A DNA stretch of 64,000 bases from Luteimonas granuli (lineage in GTDB: Bacteria > Pseudomonadota > Gammaproteobacteria > Xanthomonadales > Xanthomonadaceae). The translations under genes were made by a program, and so were the position numbers. The notes under the pieces are model-generated. The model was given only the letters and a program-made list of their open reading frames with translations, ran no database searches and had not been told where the DNA came from. Shown here one piece after another: positions 1-10,504 of the stretch; the first letter of the stretch is position 1; each line of letters opens with the position of its first letter. The stretch covers positions 248,001-312,000 of the forward strand of contig NZ_CP042218.1 of the NCBI RefSeq assembly GCF_007795095.1, given 5' to 3'.

Positions 1-96
1 GATGACGGTGGCGATTTCCAGGATCGAATCGCTGCCGGTGTCCAGACCGGTCATCTCCAGGTCGATCCACACCAGGCGGTTGCTGCTTTCGCTCAC
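1..96 (-). CDS. orn: Oligoribonuclease, N-terminal fragment (runs off the window)
   Basis: Only the first 32 codons are present; the rest lies beyond position 1. They read from a GTG start at 94-96 and contain [12 protein letters not shown] and ILEIATVI, the first exonuclease motif of DEDDh oligoribonucleases, with the metal-binding Asp and Glu visible in WIDLEM. A GGAAG ribosome site lies just upstream on the minus strand. Orn degrades 2-5 nt RNA fragments, including the pGpG left from c-di-GMP breakdown, and is cytoplasmic. The identification is strong despite the short fragment because this N-terminus is highly characteristic. Confidence 0.9.
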   Translation of the reverse strand, partial: MSESSNRLVWIDLEMTGLDTGSDSILEIATVI

Positions 97-185
97 GTTC
101 TTCCTTCGTCGGATGTCGGGATGCCCGCTGCGAACGGCGGGGCGGGCGCGGCGGCCGCGCATCATAGCGCGGCGCCGGTGAGCCC

Positions 186-1671
<1,486 letters not shown>

Positions 1672-1841
1672 GAAGGCGCTCCTCCTGTCGACGCCGGCAT
1701 CGTCGGAGGCCACATCGTGAGGGGCGCGTGAAGAAGGTTTTTCTCCAGACTTCGGGGTGACGGCGTGCAGTTGGCGCGCTGTCGCGCTTCTGGCGCACGG
1801 TCGCGCCTTGGAGTCGCGTCCCCTCACTCGGGAGAAGAACC

Positions 1842-1866
1842 AAAAAAGCCCGGCCATGGGCCGGGC
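1842..1866 (-). terminator. Rho-independent terminator on the minus strand
   Basis: Reading the minus strand, an 8-bp perfect stem GCCCGGCC / GGCCGGGC with a 3-base loop is followed directly by six T residues, the textbook form of an intrinsic terminator. It ends no recognisable protein gene: the only minus-strand DNA between it and the plus-strand gene at 2041 is about 170 bases. It therefore ends a short transcript or acts as an attenuator in the leader of the AraC gene at 751-1671. Between 1672 and 1841 I see nothing else convincing. Confidence 0.7.
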
Positions 1867-1988
1867 AGATCCGGGAAGCGACCCAGTTCCAGCGGTCATG
1901 TTCGGGCCGGTGGGGGGCTGGCTGCCTGGAGAGAGAGGGTATGCGCGTACCTTGCCTGACGCTCCCCGGGCGGTTGTTTGCCCGCTTA
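1842..1988 (-). ncRNA. Candidate small RNA or regulatory leader (~147 nt)
   Basis: Inferred, not homology-based. The segment runs from a plausible promoter (minus-strand -35 TTGGCG at 2018-2023, 17-base spacer, -10 TATCCG at 1995-2000) to the strong terminator at 1842-1866. It contains an internal hairpin (cgggc at 1967-1971 pairing with gcccg at 1980-1984) and no convincing open frame with a ribosome site. I compared it by eye with 6S RNA, the signal recognition particle RNA, SAH, glycine and c-di-GMP riboswitches and found no match. It lies between the divergent AraC and sulfotransferase genes. Confidence 0.35.
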
Positions 1989-1994
1989 GGCAGG

Positions 1995-2023
1995 CGGATA
2001 GTCCCGGCTTGAGAATTCGCCAA
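1995..2023 (-). promoter_or_regulatory. Possible sigma-70 promoter for the short minus-strand transcript
   Basis: On the minus strand TTGGCG (2018-2023) and TATCCG (1995-2000) are separated by exactly 17 bases. The -35 is good and the -10 moderate. It is supported mainly by the well-formed terminator about 130 bases downstream. Confidence 0.3.
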
Positions 2024-2040
2024 CGGATCCGGAGGCATGC

Positions 2041-3854
2041 ATGCACGACCCCAGCCTGGCCGACCTCCATGCTGCCGAACGCCTGCTCGGCTCGGGCGAT
2101 GTGGCGGCGGCGCTGCGACTGGCGGCGGCGGCCCTGGCCGGGAGTGCGCCGCATCCCGCATGGCACCGGCTGCAGGGACTGGCGCTGGTGGCCAGTGGCC
2201 GCGCGGTCGACGCGCGACCGCACCTGCAGCGATACGTGGCGTTGCAGCCGGGAGAACCCGAGGCCTGGATCAATCTCGGCAATGCGTGCATCGAGGCGGG
2301 AGACGCGAAGGAAGCCTTGCGCGCGTTCGAGGGTGCCCGCGAGGCGGGAGCCTCCGGAGTTCCGTACCTCCTCGGTCGCGGGCTGGCCCTGCTCGCGGCA
2401 GGATGCTTCGGCGAAGCACTCGACTGGCTGCGACGCGCGCGCGCCGAGGAACCCGACGCCGCCGACGTGCGACTCGCACTGGGGCAGTGTTTCGCCGAAC
2501 TCGAGCGTTTCGACGAGCTCCGCGAATGCATCGCGGGGATCGATCCCGAAACCCTCCCGCACGGGCAGCGCAGGGCCTTCGCCTGGCTTACCGCCTTGAG
2601 CGGGCAGGACGAAGCCGCGCTCGCGCTCTACCGGCGACTGGTCCTCGAAGAGCCCGCCGAGCCGGAAACCAGGGTGCGGTTCGCGCTGCTGCTGGAGCGG
2701 ATGAACCGCGTCCAGGACGCTGCGGACCTGCTCGGCGCCGGCGGCACCAAAGCCGGTTCGATGGAGGTCCTGGCCAGGGCCCGGATCGCGAGGCGCCAGC
2801 ATCATCCAGCCACCGTCGCGGATGCGCTGGCCGCGGCGGCCGCAGGCGAACCCGACCCGGCCATGGCGGCCCAGCTCTGGTTCGAGCTGGCCAAGTGCCG
2901 CGACCAGCTCCACGACCCTCATGCGGCCATGCAGGCCCTGTCGCGCGCCCATGGCCACGCTGCGGCGGCGTTCAGGCAGCGGCATCCCGGACTGGAGGCG
3001 GAGCAGGTGCTGGCATGGCTCGGGGAGCGGCTGCATGGCGCCCTGCCGCCCCCGCACCCTCCCCTGGCTTCCGACCCCCCGACCCCGTCTTCCTGGTCGG
3101 CTTCCCACGTTCGGGAACGACCTTGCTGGAGCAGATGCTGGACCGCCACCCGGCGCTGCAGGTGCTCGACGAGCGGCCCGCAATGGAGCACGTCATCGCC
3201 GGGATGCACACGCTGCCGGGATGGAGCGGCGACGATCTCGACGGCAGCCTGGCCGGCCTGGATGCCGCGCAGTGCCACCAGCTGCGCGCGAACTACCGGG
3301 CGGAGGTGTCCCGCCACCTGCGACCGGCCGGCCGGCTGGTGGACAAGTACCCGCTGTACCTGACCCGGGTGGCACACATCCAGCGCCTGTTCCCGGCGAG
3401 CGCCTGGGTGCTGCTGCTCCGCCACCCCTGCGACTGCGTGCTGAGCTGCCACTTCCAGGCCTTCGGCCTCAACGGTGGTGCGCTCGCGTTCGCATCGCTG
3501 GAATCCACGGCCCGGACCTACGCCGCGGTCATGGACTACTGGGAACAGCAGCGGCTCCTCGCGAAGCCGAACGTCCATGTCGTGCACTACGAGGACCTGG
3601 TGGCGGACCCGGAGGCGGTGCTCGGGCGGCTCATGGGGTCCATCGGTCTCGCGCTGGAGGCGGAGCAGCTGGCATTCCCGGCCGCGGTGGCCGCGCGCAC
3701 GCGGCGCATCAATACCCCCAGCTATGCGCAGGTGGCCGAGACCGTGAACCGGAACGCGGTCGGGCGCTGGCGCCGGTATCGGGCCCACTTCAGCACCCGT
3801 GTGCTGGACCAGCTCGCACCCTGCGTGGAGCGCTACGGCTACACCCTGGACTGA
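2041..3854 (+). CDS. TPR-repeat sulfotransferase, apparent frameshift at 3075-3080
   Basis: With one base restored the protein is 604 residues. Residues 1 to ~340 are tetratricopeptide-like helical repeats (for example EAWINLGNACIEAGDAKEAL); the C-terminal ~250 residues are a PAPS-dependent sulfotransferase. The 5'-phosphosulfate loop GFPRSGTTLLEQMLDRHP lies near residues 352-370, and the 3'-phosphate motif LLLRHPCDCVLSCHF near 455. The start at 2041 follows GGAGG. The frame breaks at a six-C run, 3075-3080; one more C gives the expected DPPDPVFLVGF, so one base appears to be missing. Proteins of this design are expected to sulfate peptides or other large substrates. Its 3' end overlaps the convergent oxygenase gene by 16 bases. 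Confidence 0.85.
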
Positions 3855-4453
3855 GGCGAACCCGCGCCCTCCCTCACGGGCTGCACGAAGCGCAGGTAGG
3901 TGGACAGGATGTACTTGTCCTGCCGCGGTGATGGCTGTCCCTCGTGGGCATACAGCCAATACGGCGGGAACATGAGCAGTCGCCCCGCCCTGGGTGCGAC
4001 GCCAGTCTGCAGGCCCGGAAACCAGGTGCACCCTCCCTCGGACACGTCATTGAGGTACCAGAGGAAGACCAGGTAACGATCGCAGACCTCGTTGATCGAG
4101 TCGAAGTGGGCCTGGAACCGCTCCTGCCCTCCCGCGCGATAGCGCTTGAGGATCAGGGGACTGAGCAGCGGGCTGTCCGGCACCGGGATGGGAAGCCCGA
4201 CGTCGGCGTTGTAGCGCCCCAGTTGGCGGGTCACCAGTTGGCGGAAATAGGCCAGGAACGGGGCGTCCGACAGGCGGCTGACGTCCAGTTCGGTCCAGGC
4301 GCTGTCCTCCAGTCCGGCGCGCACGCCACGTCCGTTCGCCTGCTGGAAGCGGGCCAGCGCGTTGAACGAGTCGACCAGCTTCGCGCACATCGCCGGCTCC
4401 AGGCCGTCGTCGTAGACGCGGATGTAGTGCTGGAGAGAGGCACCCGGGGCCAT
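3839..4453 (-). CDS. 2-oxoglutarate/Fe(II)-dependent oxygenase (prolyl 4-hydroxylase-like)
   Basis: A 204-residue protein with the P4H-type double-stranded beta-helix fold markers. The HxD iron motif is in RFQAHFDSINE, the distal iron His in LYAHEGQPS, and the basic residue that binds 2-oxoglutarate is in DKYILSTYLRF. Such enzymes hydroxylate peptides, free amino acids or small metabolites. It begins 46 bases after the TonB receptor gene on the same strand, so the two are probably cotranscribed, and it is convergent with the TPR-sulfotransferase. The start at 4453 gives a typical N-terminus; the frame is open back to 4546, into the receptor gene, without a better ribosome site. The substrate is unknown. 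Confidence 0.82.
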   Translation of the reverse strand: MAPGASLQHYIRVYDDGLEPAMCAKLVDSFNALARFQQANGRGVRAGLEDSAWTELDVSRLSDAPFLAYFRQLVTRQLGRYNADVGLPIPVPDSPLLSPLILKRYRAGGQERFQAHFDSINEVCDRYLVFLWYLNDVSEGGCTWFPGLQTGVAPRAGRLLMFPPYWLYAHEGQPSPRQDKYILSTYLRFVQPVREGAGSPQSRV

Positions 4454-4499
4454 CCCCGCCGCGGCCGGGGCCGCGACGGGGCAGCTCCCCGTCCGGGGC

Positions 4500-7440
4500 T
4501 CAGAACCGGGCAGTCCAGCGCATCCAGTAGAACCGGCCGATGCCATCGTAGGTCCGCACGTCGGTGGCGGCGTTGAAGCCGGAGTAGATCAGGGGCGGCT
4601 GCCGGTCGGTCAGATTCCGGACGCCGAGCTGGATCGAGCTGTTGGTCTCCGGGATCCGGTAGCCGACCTGGATATCGGTCTGGGTGACGGACGGCACCCG
4701 TCGTTTGGCGACATAGCCTTCGGTTTCCACCGAAGCCACGTCGGGGGCTTCGTAGACATGATGGACGTAGCGCGTGGTCAGGCTGGCGCTGAAGTCCCCG
4801 TTCGTCCAGCTGATGTCGTTGAGCGCGCGCCAGCGCGCCATGTTGCCGAAGCCCGAGGACGCGTTGTCGACGAAGGTGCCGGCCAGGCCCACGCTTTCCG
4901 GGATGCCGGGGAAGGCACCCACGTCGCTGCTGGGATCGCCGGCGAGCAGGCGCACGTCGTACTCGGCCAGGTAGGTCGTATCCAGGTTCCAGCGCAGCTG
5001 CCCCCAGTCCGATTCGGGGAACAGGTAGCGCAGCCCCACGTCCACGCCCGATGTCTTCAGGCTGCCGAAGTTGCCGATGAGGTTGGTCATCTGCGCCACG
5101 TCGCCTGCTTCGTCGCGGATGAAGGTGTCGCAAAAGCGCCCGAAGTCGAAGCACTGGTTCAACATCACGGTTTCGGGAAGGTTGACGATGAACTCATCCA
5201 GCTTCACCCGCCAGTAGTCCACGGTGACGGAGAAGCCATCGAACCATCCCGGGCTGTACACGAAACCGTAGGTGAGCACGTCGCCCTCCTCCGGCTGCAG
5301 GTCCGGATTGGCCACCTGGAACGAGGTCACCTGGCTGTTGCTCTGCTGGAACTGGCCGTCGGTCGACACACCGGCGCAGGCACGCGGGTCGGCGGTGGGC
5401 TGGCCGGTGTAGCCGTTGCAGGGGTCGATGTAGGTATTGGCACTGGGAATCGTCGGCGCGAACAGGTCGCCGATGGTCGGGGCACGGAACACGTCGGCGA
5501 AGGTCGCGCGCACCAGCAGGTCGGCGAACGGCTTCCATTCCAGGCCGATCTTGGAATTGGTGGTGCCGCCGAAGTTGGAATAGTCGGAATACCGGGTACC
5601 CAGCGACACGCTGAGGCGCTCGGCGAACGGTGCGTCCGCCAGCAGCGGCAGCAGCACCTCGGCGTAGATCTCGTTGACGTCGAACTCGCCGCTGATGTCG
5701 CCGAACGTACAGGCCTCCTGGGTGATCAGGCATACCGTCTCGCCCGGCGGGATGATGGTCAGGAAGTCGCTGCTGGAATCGGCCGTCTCCTTGCGGTGCT
5801 CCACGCCCACCGCCAGCGATGCGGTGCCGGCCGCCCACTGGAACAGGTCTCCGGTGACGTTGGCATTGAACACCTTGAGGTCGTTCTCGCTGGTGTTGTG
5901 GATGGTGGGGTTGATCAGCTCCAGCGCCGCCAGCTGTGCCTGCCCTTCGGGAGTGCCGGGATCCGGCGCGGGACCCATGAAGTTCACCGGGAGGCAGCCC
6001 GGAATGGCGGAGGCCGGATCGCCCGGCGTGCGCACGCAGATCGGGTTTCCGGTGAGGGGATCGATCATCGAGGGACCCAGGGCATCGGTCAGGCCCGGGC
6101 TGAACAGGTAGCCGCGCACCGTGGAGGACTGGGGCGTGCGTCCATAGCCGTAGGACGCGTCCCAGCTCCAGCTGCTGTCGCCGAAGTTGCCGCGCAGACC
6201 CAAGGTGATCTGGTAGGTCTCGGTCTCGAAGCGGGTGGTACGTGTGGGAATGAAGTCGCGCAGGCGCAGGCGTGCGTCGGTGATGTCCACGCCGAAGGGG
6301 TTGTAGAGGCTGTCGCCGCTGATCGGCACGTTGTCCACCGCCGCGCGCCCGTCGAACGGCAGGGGCGCGACGAAGAACGCGGAATCCGTGCGCAGCCAGG
6401 ACCCGATCATGAAGGCCTCGATGTTGTCGGTGACCTGGTAGTTGCCGCTCATGAACAGCGCGGTCCGTTCCTGCGGTGTCAGGGACGAGGTTGCCGTCGG
6501 CCTGGAAGTTGTAGACGTCGTTGAGGTTGTCGAAGCAGCGGAAGTCGGCGCCGCTGGCGCCCGAGGTGCCGGCCCGGCGGGTCAGCACGAGGTTCGCCGC
6601 ACTCGGGGAGCAGTTGCCGTCGAGTACGACGCCGTTGGCAATGGCGACGTCGCGCGGCACCACGTAGCGGCCGGTGAGGATACGGCTGGTACCACCGATG
6701 CCGTGCTCGCCGGCATAGAGCTGGTAGGGCTGGCTGGAATAGACGCGGTCGGCGGCGCTGACCGAATCCTCCTTGTCATAGCTGGCCCCAAGCATCAGCC
6801 GGCCCCGGTCGCCGATGGTGCCGAAGACCGCGTCGTAACGCTCGCTGTTGGCATCCCCGCGCGAGGAGACGCCGTAATAGGCGCTGGCCTCCAGGCCCTC
6901 GAAATCCTTGCGCAGGATGAAGTTGACCACGCCACCGATGGCATCGGAACCGTAGATGGCGGACGCACCGTCCTTGAGGATCTCCACCCGTTCGATCAGT
7001 GCCATCGGGATGGAGTTGATGTCGACCGCGCCATTGGCGTTGGAGACGGTGCCGATCCAGCGCTTGCCGTCGACCAGCACCAGCGAGCGGTTCACGCCCA
7101 GGCCACGCAGGTCGACCGTTGCCGCGCCTGCGCCGCCGCCGTTGTTCACCTGGGGGTTGGTCGCCGCGCCCGAGATGGCGGGGGTGCGCTGCAGGAAGTC
7201 GCCGATGGTGACCGCGCCGGACGACTCGATGTTCTCCCGGCTGATGACGAAGACCGGGCTGGCGGTCTCCATGTCGGCACGCTTGATGCGAGTGCCGGTG
7301 ACTTCGATCCGTTCGAGGGTCGTGGGCGCCTGTTCCTGCGGCTCCTGCGCGGCGGCGGTTCCCGCCGCCAAGGCGACGGCAAGGGTGGAAAGCGGCAACA
7401 GGACGGTACGGGGAACGCGGCGGGACGAGTGCTTGATCAC
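4500..7440 (-). CDS. TonB-dependent outer-membrane receptor, apparent frameshift at 6482-6484
   Basis: With one base removed the protein is 979 residues. It has a signal peptide (cleavage near AAA-QEP, residue ~31), then a plug domain: ERIEVTGTRIKR as the start, VLVDGKR and VEILKDGASAIYGSDA. A large beta-barrel follows, ending in an aromatic residue (WMRWTARF). It should import a large ligand using TonB/ExbBD energy. The GTG start at 7440 follows GGAG. The frame breaks at a three-C run (minus strand); removing one C restores GNLVLTPQERTALF. The leader contains the palindrome CGTTAACG at 7485-7492, a possible operator. The receptor class is common in Xanthomonadales; its ligand is not evident. 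Confidence 0.88.
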
Positions 7441-7559
7441 GGGTAGCTCCGCTTCGAGCGTGAGGGAGCCAAGAAATTACGAAACGTTAACGCGAATCGA
7501 TATACCGCAGTGTCGGCGAAAGGTGTGCCGGGATTGATGTTGGTTATGGTTTTTCGCGT

Positions 7560-8360
7560 TCAGGCGGCAGGCCGGCGCCGATGCATCAGCAAGCCCGCGA
7601 CGCTCACGCCCAGCGCCACCAGGACCACGATGATGGTGGCCAGAGCGTTGATCTCCGGCGTGACGCCCAGCTTCACCTTGGAATACACCACCATCGGCAG
7701 CGTGCTCGAGCCCGGCCCCGAGGTGAAGCTCGCGATCACCAGGTCGTCAAGCGACAGCGTGAACGCCAGCAGCCATCCTGCCAGGAGCGCTGGTGCGATC
7801 AGCGGCAGGGTGATGACGAAGAACACGCGCCATGGCCTGGCGCCGAGATCCATCGCCGCCTCTTCCAGGCTGTCGTCCATGCCGGCCATGCGCGAACGCA
7901 CCACCACGGTGACGTAGCAGGCGGTGAGCGTGATGTGGGCGAGCGTGATCGTCACCATGCCGCGGTCGGGCCAGCCGAAGGCCTGCTGCAGGGTCACGAA
8001 CAGCAGCAGCGAGGACAGGCCCATCATCACGTCGGGCATGACCATGGGCGCCGAGTTCATCAGGCTCAGCAGCCCGCGCCCGGGGAAGCGCCCGAAGCGC
8101 GACAGCGCCAGCCCGCAGGCGGTGCCCAGCATCACCGCGGCGGTGGCGGTGATGGCCGCGATCACGAAGCTGCGCTGCACCGCGTCCAGCAGCTGCTGGT
8201 TCTCCAGCAGCGCCACGTACCAGCGGGTCGAGAATCCGCCCCACACCGTGGCCACGCGCGAGGCGTTGAAGGAGTACACGATCACCGAAACGATCGGGAT
8301 GTACAGGAAGGCATAGCCCAGCACCATCGCGGTGTAGAGCATGAAGGGGCTGCGCTTCAT
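7560..8360 (-). CDS. potI: Polyamine ABC transporter permease PotI
   Basis: An inner-membrane permease of 266 residues with six predicted membrane segments and the EAA loop (EEAAMDLGARPWRVF), which docks to the ATPase. It forms the channel with PotH. Its ATG overlaps the potH stop by four bases (ATGA), indicating translational coupling. It is last in the potF-G-H-I order of the putrescine transporter of enterobacteria. No clear terminator follows before the TonB receptor gene, 119 bases away. Confidence 0.92.
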   Translation of the reverse strand: MKRSPFMLYTAMVLGYAFLYIPIVSVIVYSFNASRVATVWGGFSTRWYVALLENQQLLDAVQRSFVIAAITATAAVMLGTACGLALSRFGRFPGRGLLSLMNSAPMVMPDVMMGLSSLLLFVTLQQAFGWPDRGMVTITLAHITLTACYVTVVVRSRMAGMDDSLEEAAMDLGARPWRVFFVITLPLIAPALLAGWLLAFTLSLDDLVIASFTSGPGSSTLPMVVYSKVKLGVTPEINALATIIVVLVALGVSVAGLLMHRRRPAA

Positions 8361-9346
8361 GCGTCCGCCTCCCGCTGGTTGCGCTTGTTCTCGTAGTACT
8401 CGAACAGCAGCGTCGGCAGCACGATCAGCACCAGCATGGCGATGGTCACCGCGGCCGCCAGCGGCCAGTCCCGGTTGGTGAAGAACTCGATCCACAGCAC
8501 GCGGCCGATGGTCAGCGCGTCCGGTCCGCCGAGGATGTCCGGGATCACGAACTCGCCCACCGCCGGGATGAACACCAGCAGCGCGCCGGCGATGATGCCC
8601 GGCATCGACAGCGGCAGGGTCACGCGCAGGAAGGCGTGCCAGGGCTTCGCGCCCAGGTCCTCGGCGGCTTCGAGCAGGGTGAAGTCCAGCCGCATCAGCG
8701 TCGCCGTCAGCGGCAGGATCATGAACGGCAGGTAGTTGTAGACGATGCCGATGTAGACGGCGGTGTCGGTGTGCAGCAGCGCGAAGTCGGGTCCCGCCAG
8801 CCCCACTGCCGACAGCGCCTGCGCCAGCAGCCCGTTGGCCTTGAGGATCCCGATCAGGGCATAGGTGCGCAGCAGCGAGCTTGTCCAGAACGGCAGGATC
8901 ACCAGGACCAGCAGCAGCAGCCGCGCCATCGGCCCCGAACGCGCGATGCCATACGCGATCGGATAGCCCAGCAGCAGGCAGAACACCGTCGACACCGAGG
9001 CGAACAGCAGCGACTTCAGGTACGCCGACACGTACAGCGGATCCGACAGCAGCATCGCGTAGTTGGACACGTGCAGGCGCAACGAGGCCGCACCATCGGC
9101 GGCGGTCTCGACCAGCGGCGTGTACGGCGGCGCCTGTCCGAACACCGCCTGCGCGAAGCTGATCTTGAGCACGATCAGGAACGGCACCAGGAAGAAGAGG
9201 CCCAGCCACAGCATCGGCAGTGCGGTCACCAGGAAGCGGCCGCGGCGGGTGCGGAACTCCTGGCCGACGGCGCGGAACCAGCCGAACAGGTTCCGCACCA
9301 CGTCGAACCAGAAGTCCCACAGGCCCTGGTCGCGGACCCGGCTCAT
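8357..9346 (-). CDS. potH: Polyamine ABC transporter permease PotH
   Basis: A 329-residue integral membrane permease. A longer N-terminal cytoplasmic segment (about 40 residues) precedes the first membrane helix, as in PotH, and the EAA loop EAAEDLGAKPWHAFLRV is clear. It pairs with PotI and the PotG ATPase to import putrescine/spermidine-type polyamines from the PotF lipoprotein. Its start overlaps the potG stop by four bases and its stop overlaps the potI start in the same way, so the three cytoplasm-facing components should be made in balance. Confidence 0.92.
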   Translation of the reverse strand: MSRVRDQGLWDFWFDVVRNLFGWFRAVGQEFRTRRGRFLVTALPMLWLGLFFLVPFLIVLKISFAQAVFGQAPPYTPLVETAADGAASLRLHVSNYAMLLSDPLYVSAYLKSLLFASVSTVFCLLLGYPIAYGIARSGPMARLLLLVLVILPFWTSSLLRTYALIGILKANGLLAQALSAVGLAGPDFALLHTDTAVYIGIVYNYLPFMILPLTATLMRLDFTLLEAAEDLGAKPWHAFLRVTLPLSMPGIIAGALLVFIPAVGEFVIPDILGGPDALTIGRVLWIEFFTNRDWPLAAAVTIAMLVLIVLPTLLFEYYENKRNQREADA

Positions 9347-10500
9347 GCCGTGAGCACCACCGCGCTGGCCGCCTCCCAGGACAGCCACAGGGTGTCGTCC
9401 CAGTCGTAGTGCGGCTCGGAGCTGCGCGCCACATGCGTTTCCTGCACGCGCACGATGGCGCCGGCCCCGGTCGCCACCTGGTAGATCGAGACGTCGCCCA
9501 GATAGGCGATGTCGCGCACCTTGCCCACCACCACGTTTTCGGTGGCCACGGTGCCGCGCTCGGGCGGCGTCTCGTGCACGTCGATCTTCTCCGGGCGCAC
9601 GGCGACGCTGACCGAAGTGCCTTCGGGCAGCGGATCGGTGTGCCGCGCGAGCAGCTCTGCGTCGAGCGCGTCGCACTGGATCCGCACCTGCCCGGACTCC
9701 TCGTCCGAGTCCACGACCCGACCCTCGAAGATGTTGATTCCGCCGATGAACTCGGCAACGAAACGCGTGGCCGGGTATTCGTACAGCACCGCGGGCGTCG
9801 AGACCTGGATGATGCGCCCGGTGTCCATGACCGCGATCCGCGAGGACATCGTCATCGCCTCCTCCTGGTCATGGGTGACCATGATGAAGGTGGTGCCGAC
9901 GCGCTCCTGGATGTTCACCAGCTCGAACTGGGTGTGCTCTCGCAGGCGCTTGTCGAGCGCGCCCAGCGGTTCGTCGAGCAGCAGCAGCTTGGGCTGCTTC
10001 GCGAGCGCTCGTGCGAGCGCCACGCGCTGGCGCTGGCCGCCGGACAGCTGGTGCGGCTTGCGGCCGGCCAGCTGCGGCATCCGCACCAGCTCCAGCATCT
10101 GCCGCACGCGGTCGCGGATCTCGGCTGCGGGCAGGCGGTCCTGGCGCAGGCCGAAGGCGATGTTCTGCTCGACGGTCATGTGCGGAAACAGCGCGTAGCT
10201 CTGGAACATCATGTTCACCGGCCGCTGGTACGGCGGCAGGTGGGTGACGTCGAGCCCGTCGATCAGGATCCGGCCCTGGTCGGGCGCTTCCAGTCCGGCC
10301 AGGATCCGCAGCAGCGTGCTCTTCCCCGAGCCCGATCCGCCCAGCAGCGCGAAGAACTCGCCGCGGTAGATGTCCAGCGTGACATCGTCGCAGGCGTAGA
10401 CCTTGCCGAAGGTCTTCGTCACCCCTTCGATGCGCACGAAGGGCTGCGCCGAAGGGTCCCGCCAGGGTTCAGCCGTCGCGCTGCGGACCGGAGCCGCCAT
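9343..10500 (-). CDS. potG: Polyamine ABC transporter ATP-binding protein PotG
   Basis: A 385-residue ATPase. Walker A GGSGSGKST is at residues 54-62, followed by the Q loop (MFQSYALFPHM), signature LSGGQRQR, Walker B LLLLDEPLGALD and the switch His in MVTHDQEEA. The C-terminal ~130 residues form the TOBE regulatory domain typical of the PotA/PotG/MalK group. It energises PotHI. The start at 10500 (MAAPVRS) lies four bases from the end of potF; the frame is open further upstream only through shadow sequence. Confidence 0.93.
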   Translation of the reverse strand: MAAPVRSATAEPWRDPSAQPFVRIEGVTKTFGKVYACDDVTLDIYRGEFFALLGGSGSGKSTLLRILAGLEAPDQGRILIDGLDVTHLPPYQRPVNMMFQSYALFPHMTVEQNIAFGLRQDRLPAAEIRDRVRQMLELVRMPQLAGRKPHQLSGGQRQRVALARALAKQPKLLLLDEPLGALDKRLREHTQFELVNIQERVGTTFIMVTHDQEEAMTMSSRIAVMDTGRIIQVSTPAVLYEYPATRFVAEFIGGINIFEGRVVDSDEESGQVRIQCDALDAELLARHTDPLPEGTSVSVAVRPEKIDVHETPPERGTVATENVVVGKVRDIAYLGDVSIYQVATGAGAIVRVQETHVARSSEPHYDWDDTLWLSWEAASAVVLTA

Positions 10501-10504
10501 CGTG

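Noticed and set aside
1869-2035. A known riboswitch or 6S/SRP RNA in the 1672-2040 gap
   Set aside because: The conserved cores of SAH, glycine and c-di-GMP riboswitches, 6S RNA and SRP RNA are not seen, so only a candidate small RNA is reported.
2041-7440. Calling the broken cassette genes pseudogenes
   Set aside because: Each is restored by one homopolymer base, and important genes elsewhere in the window carry the same kind of break, so errors are more likely.
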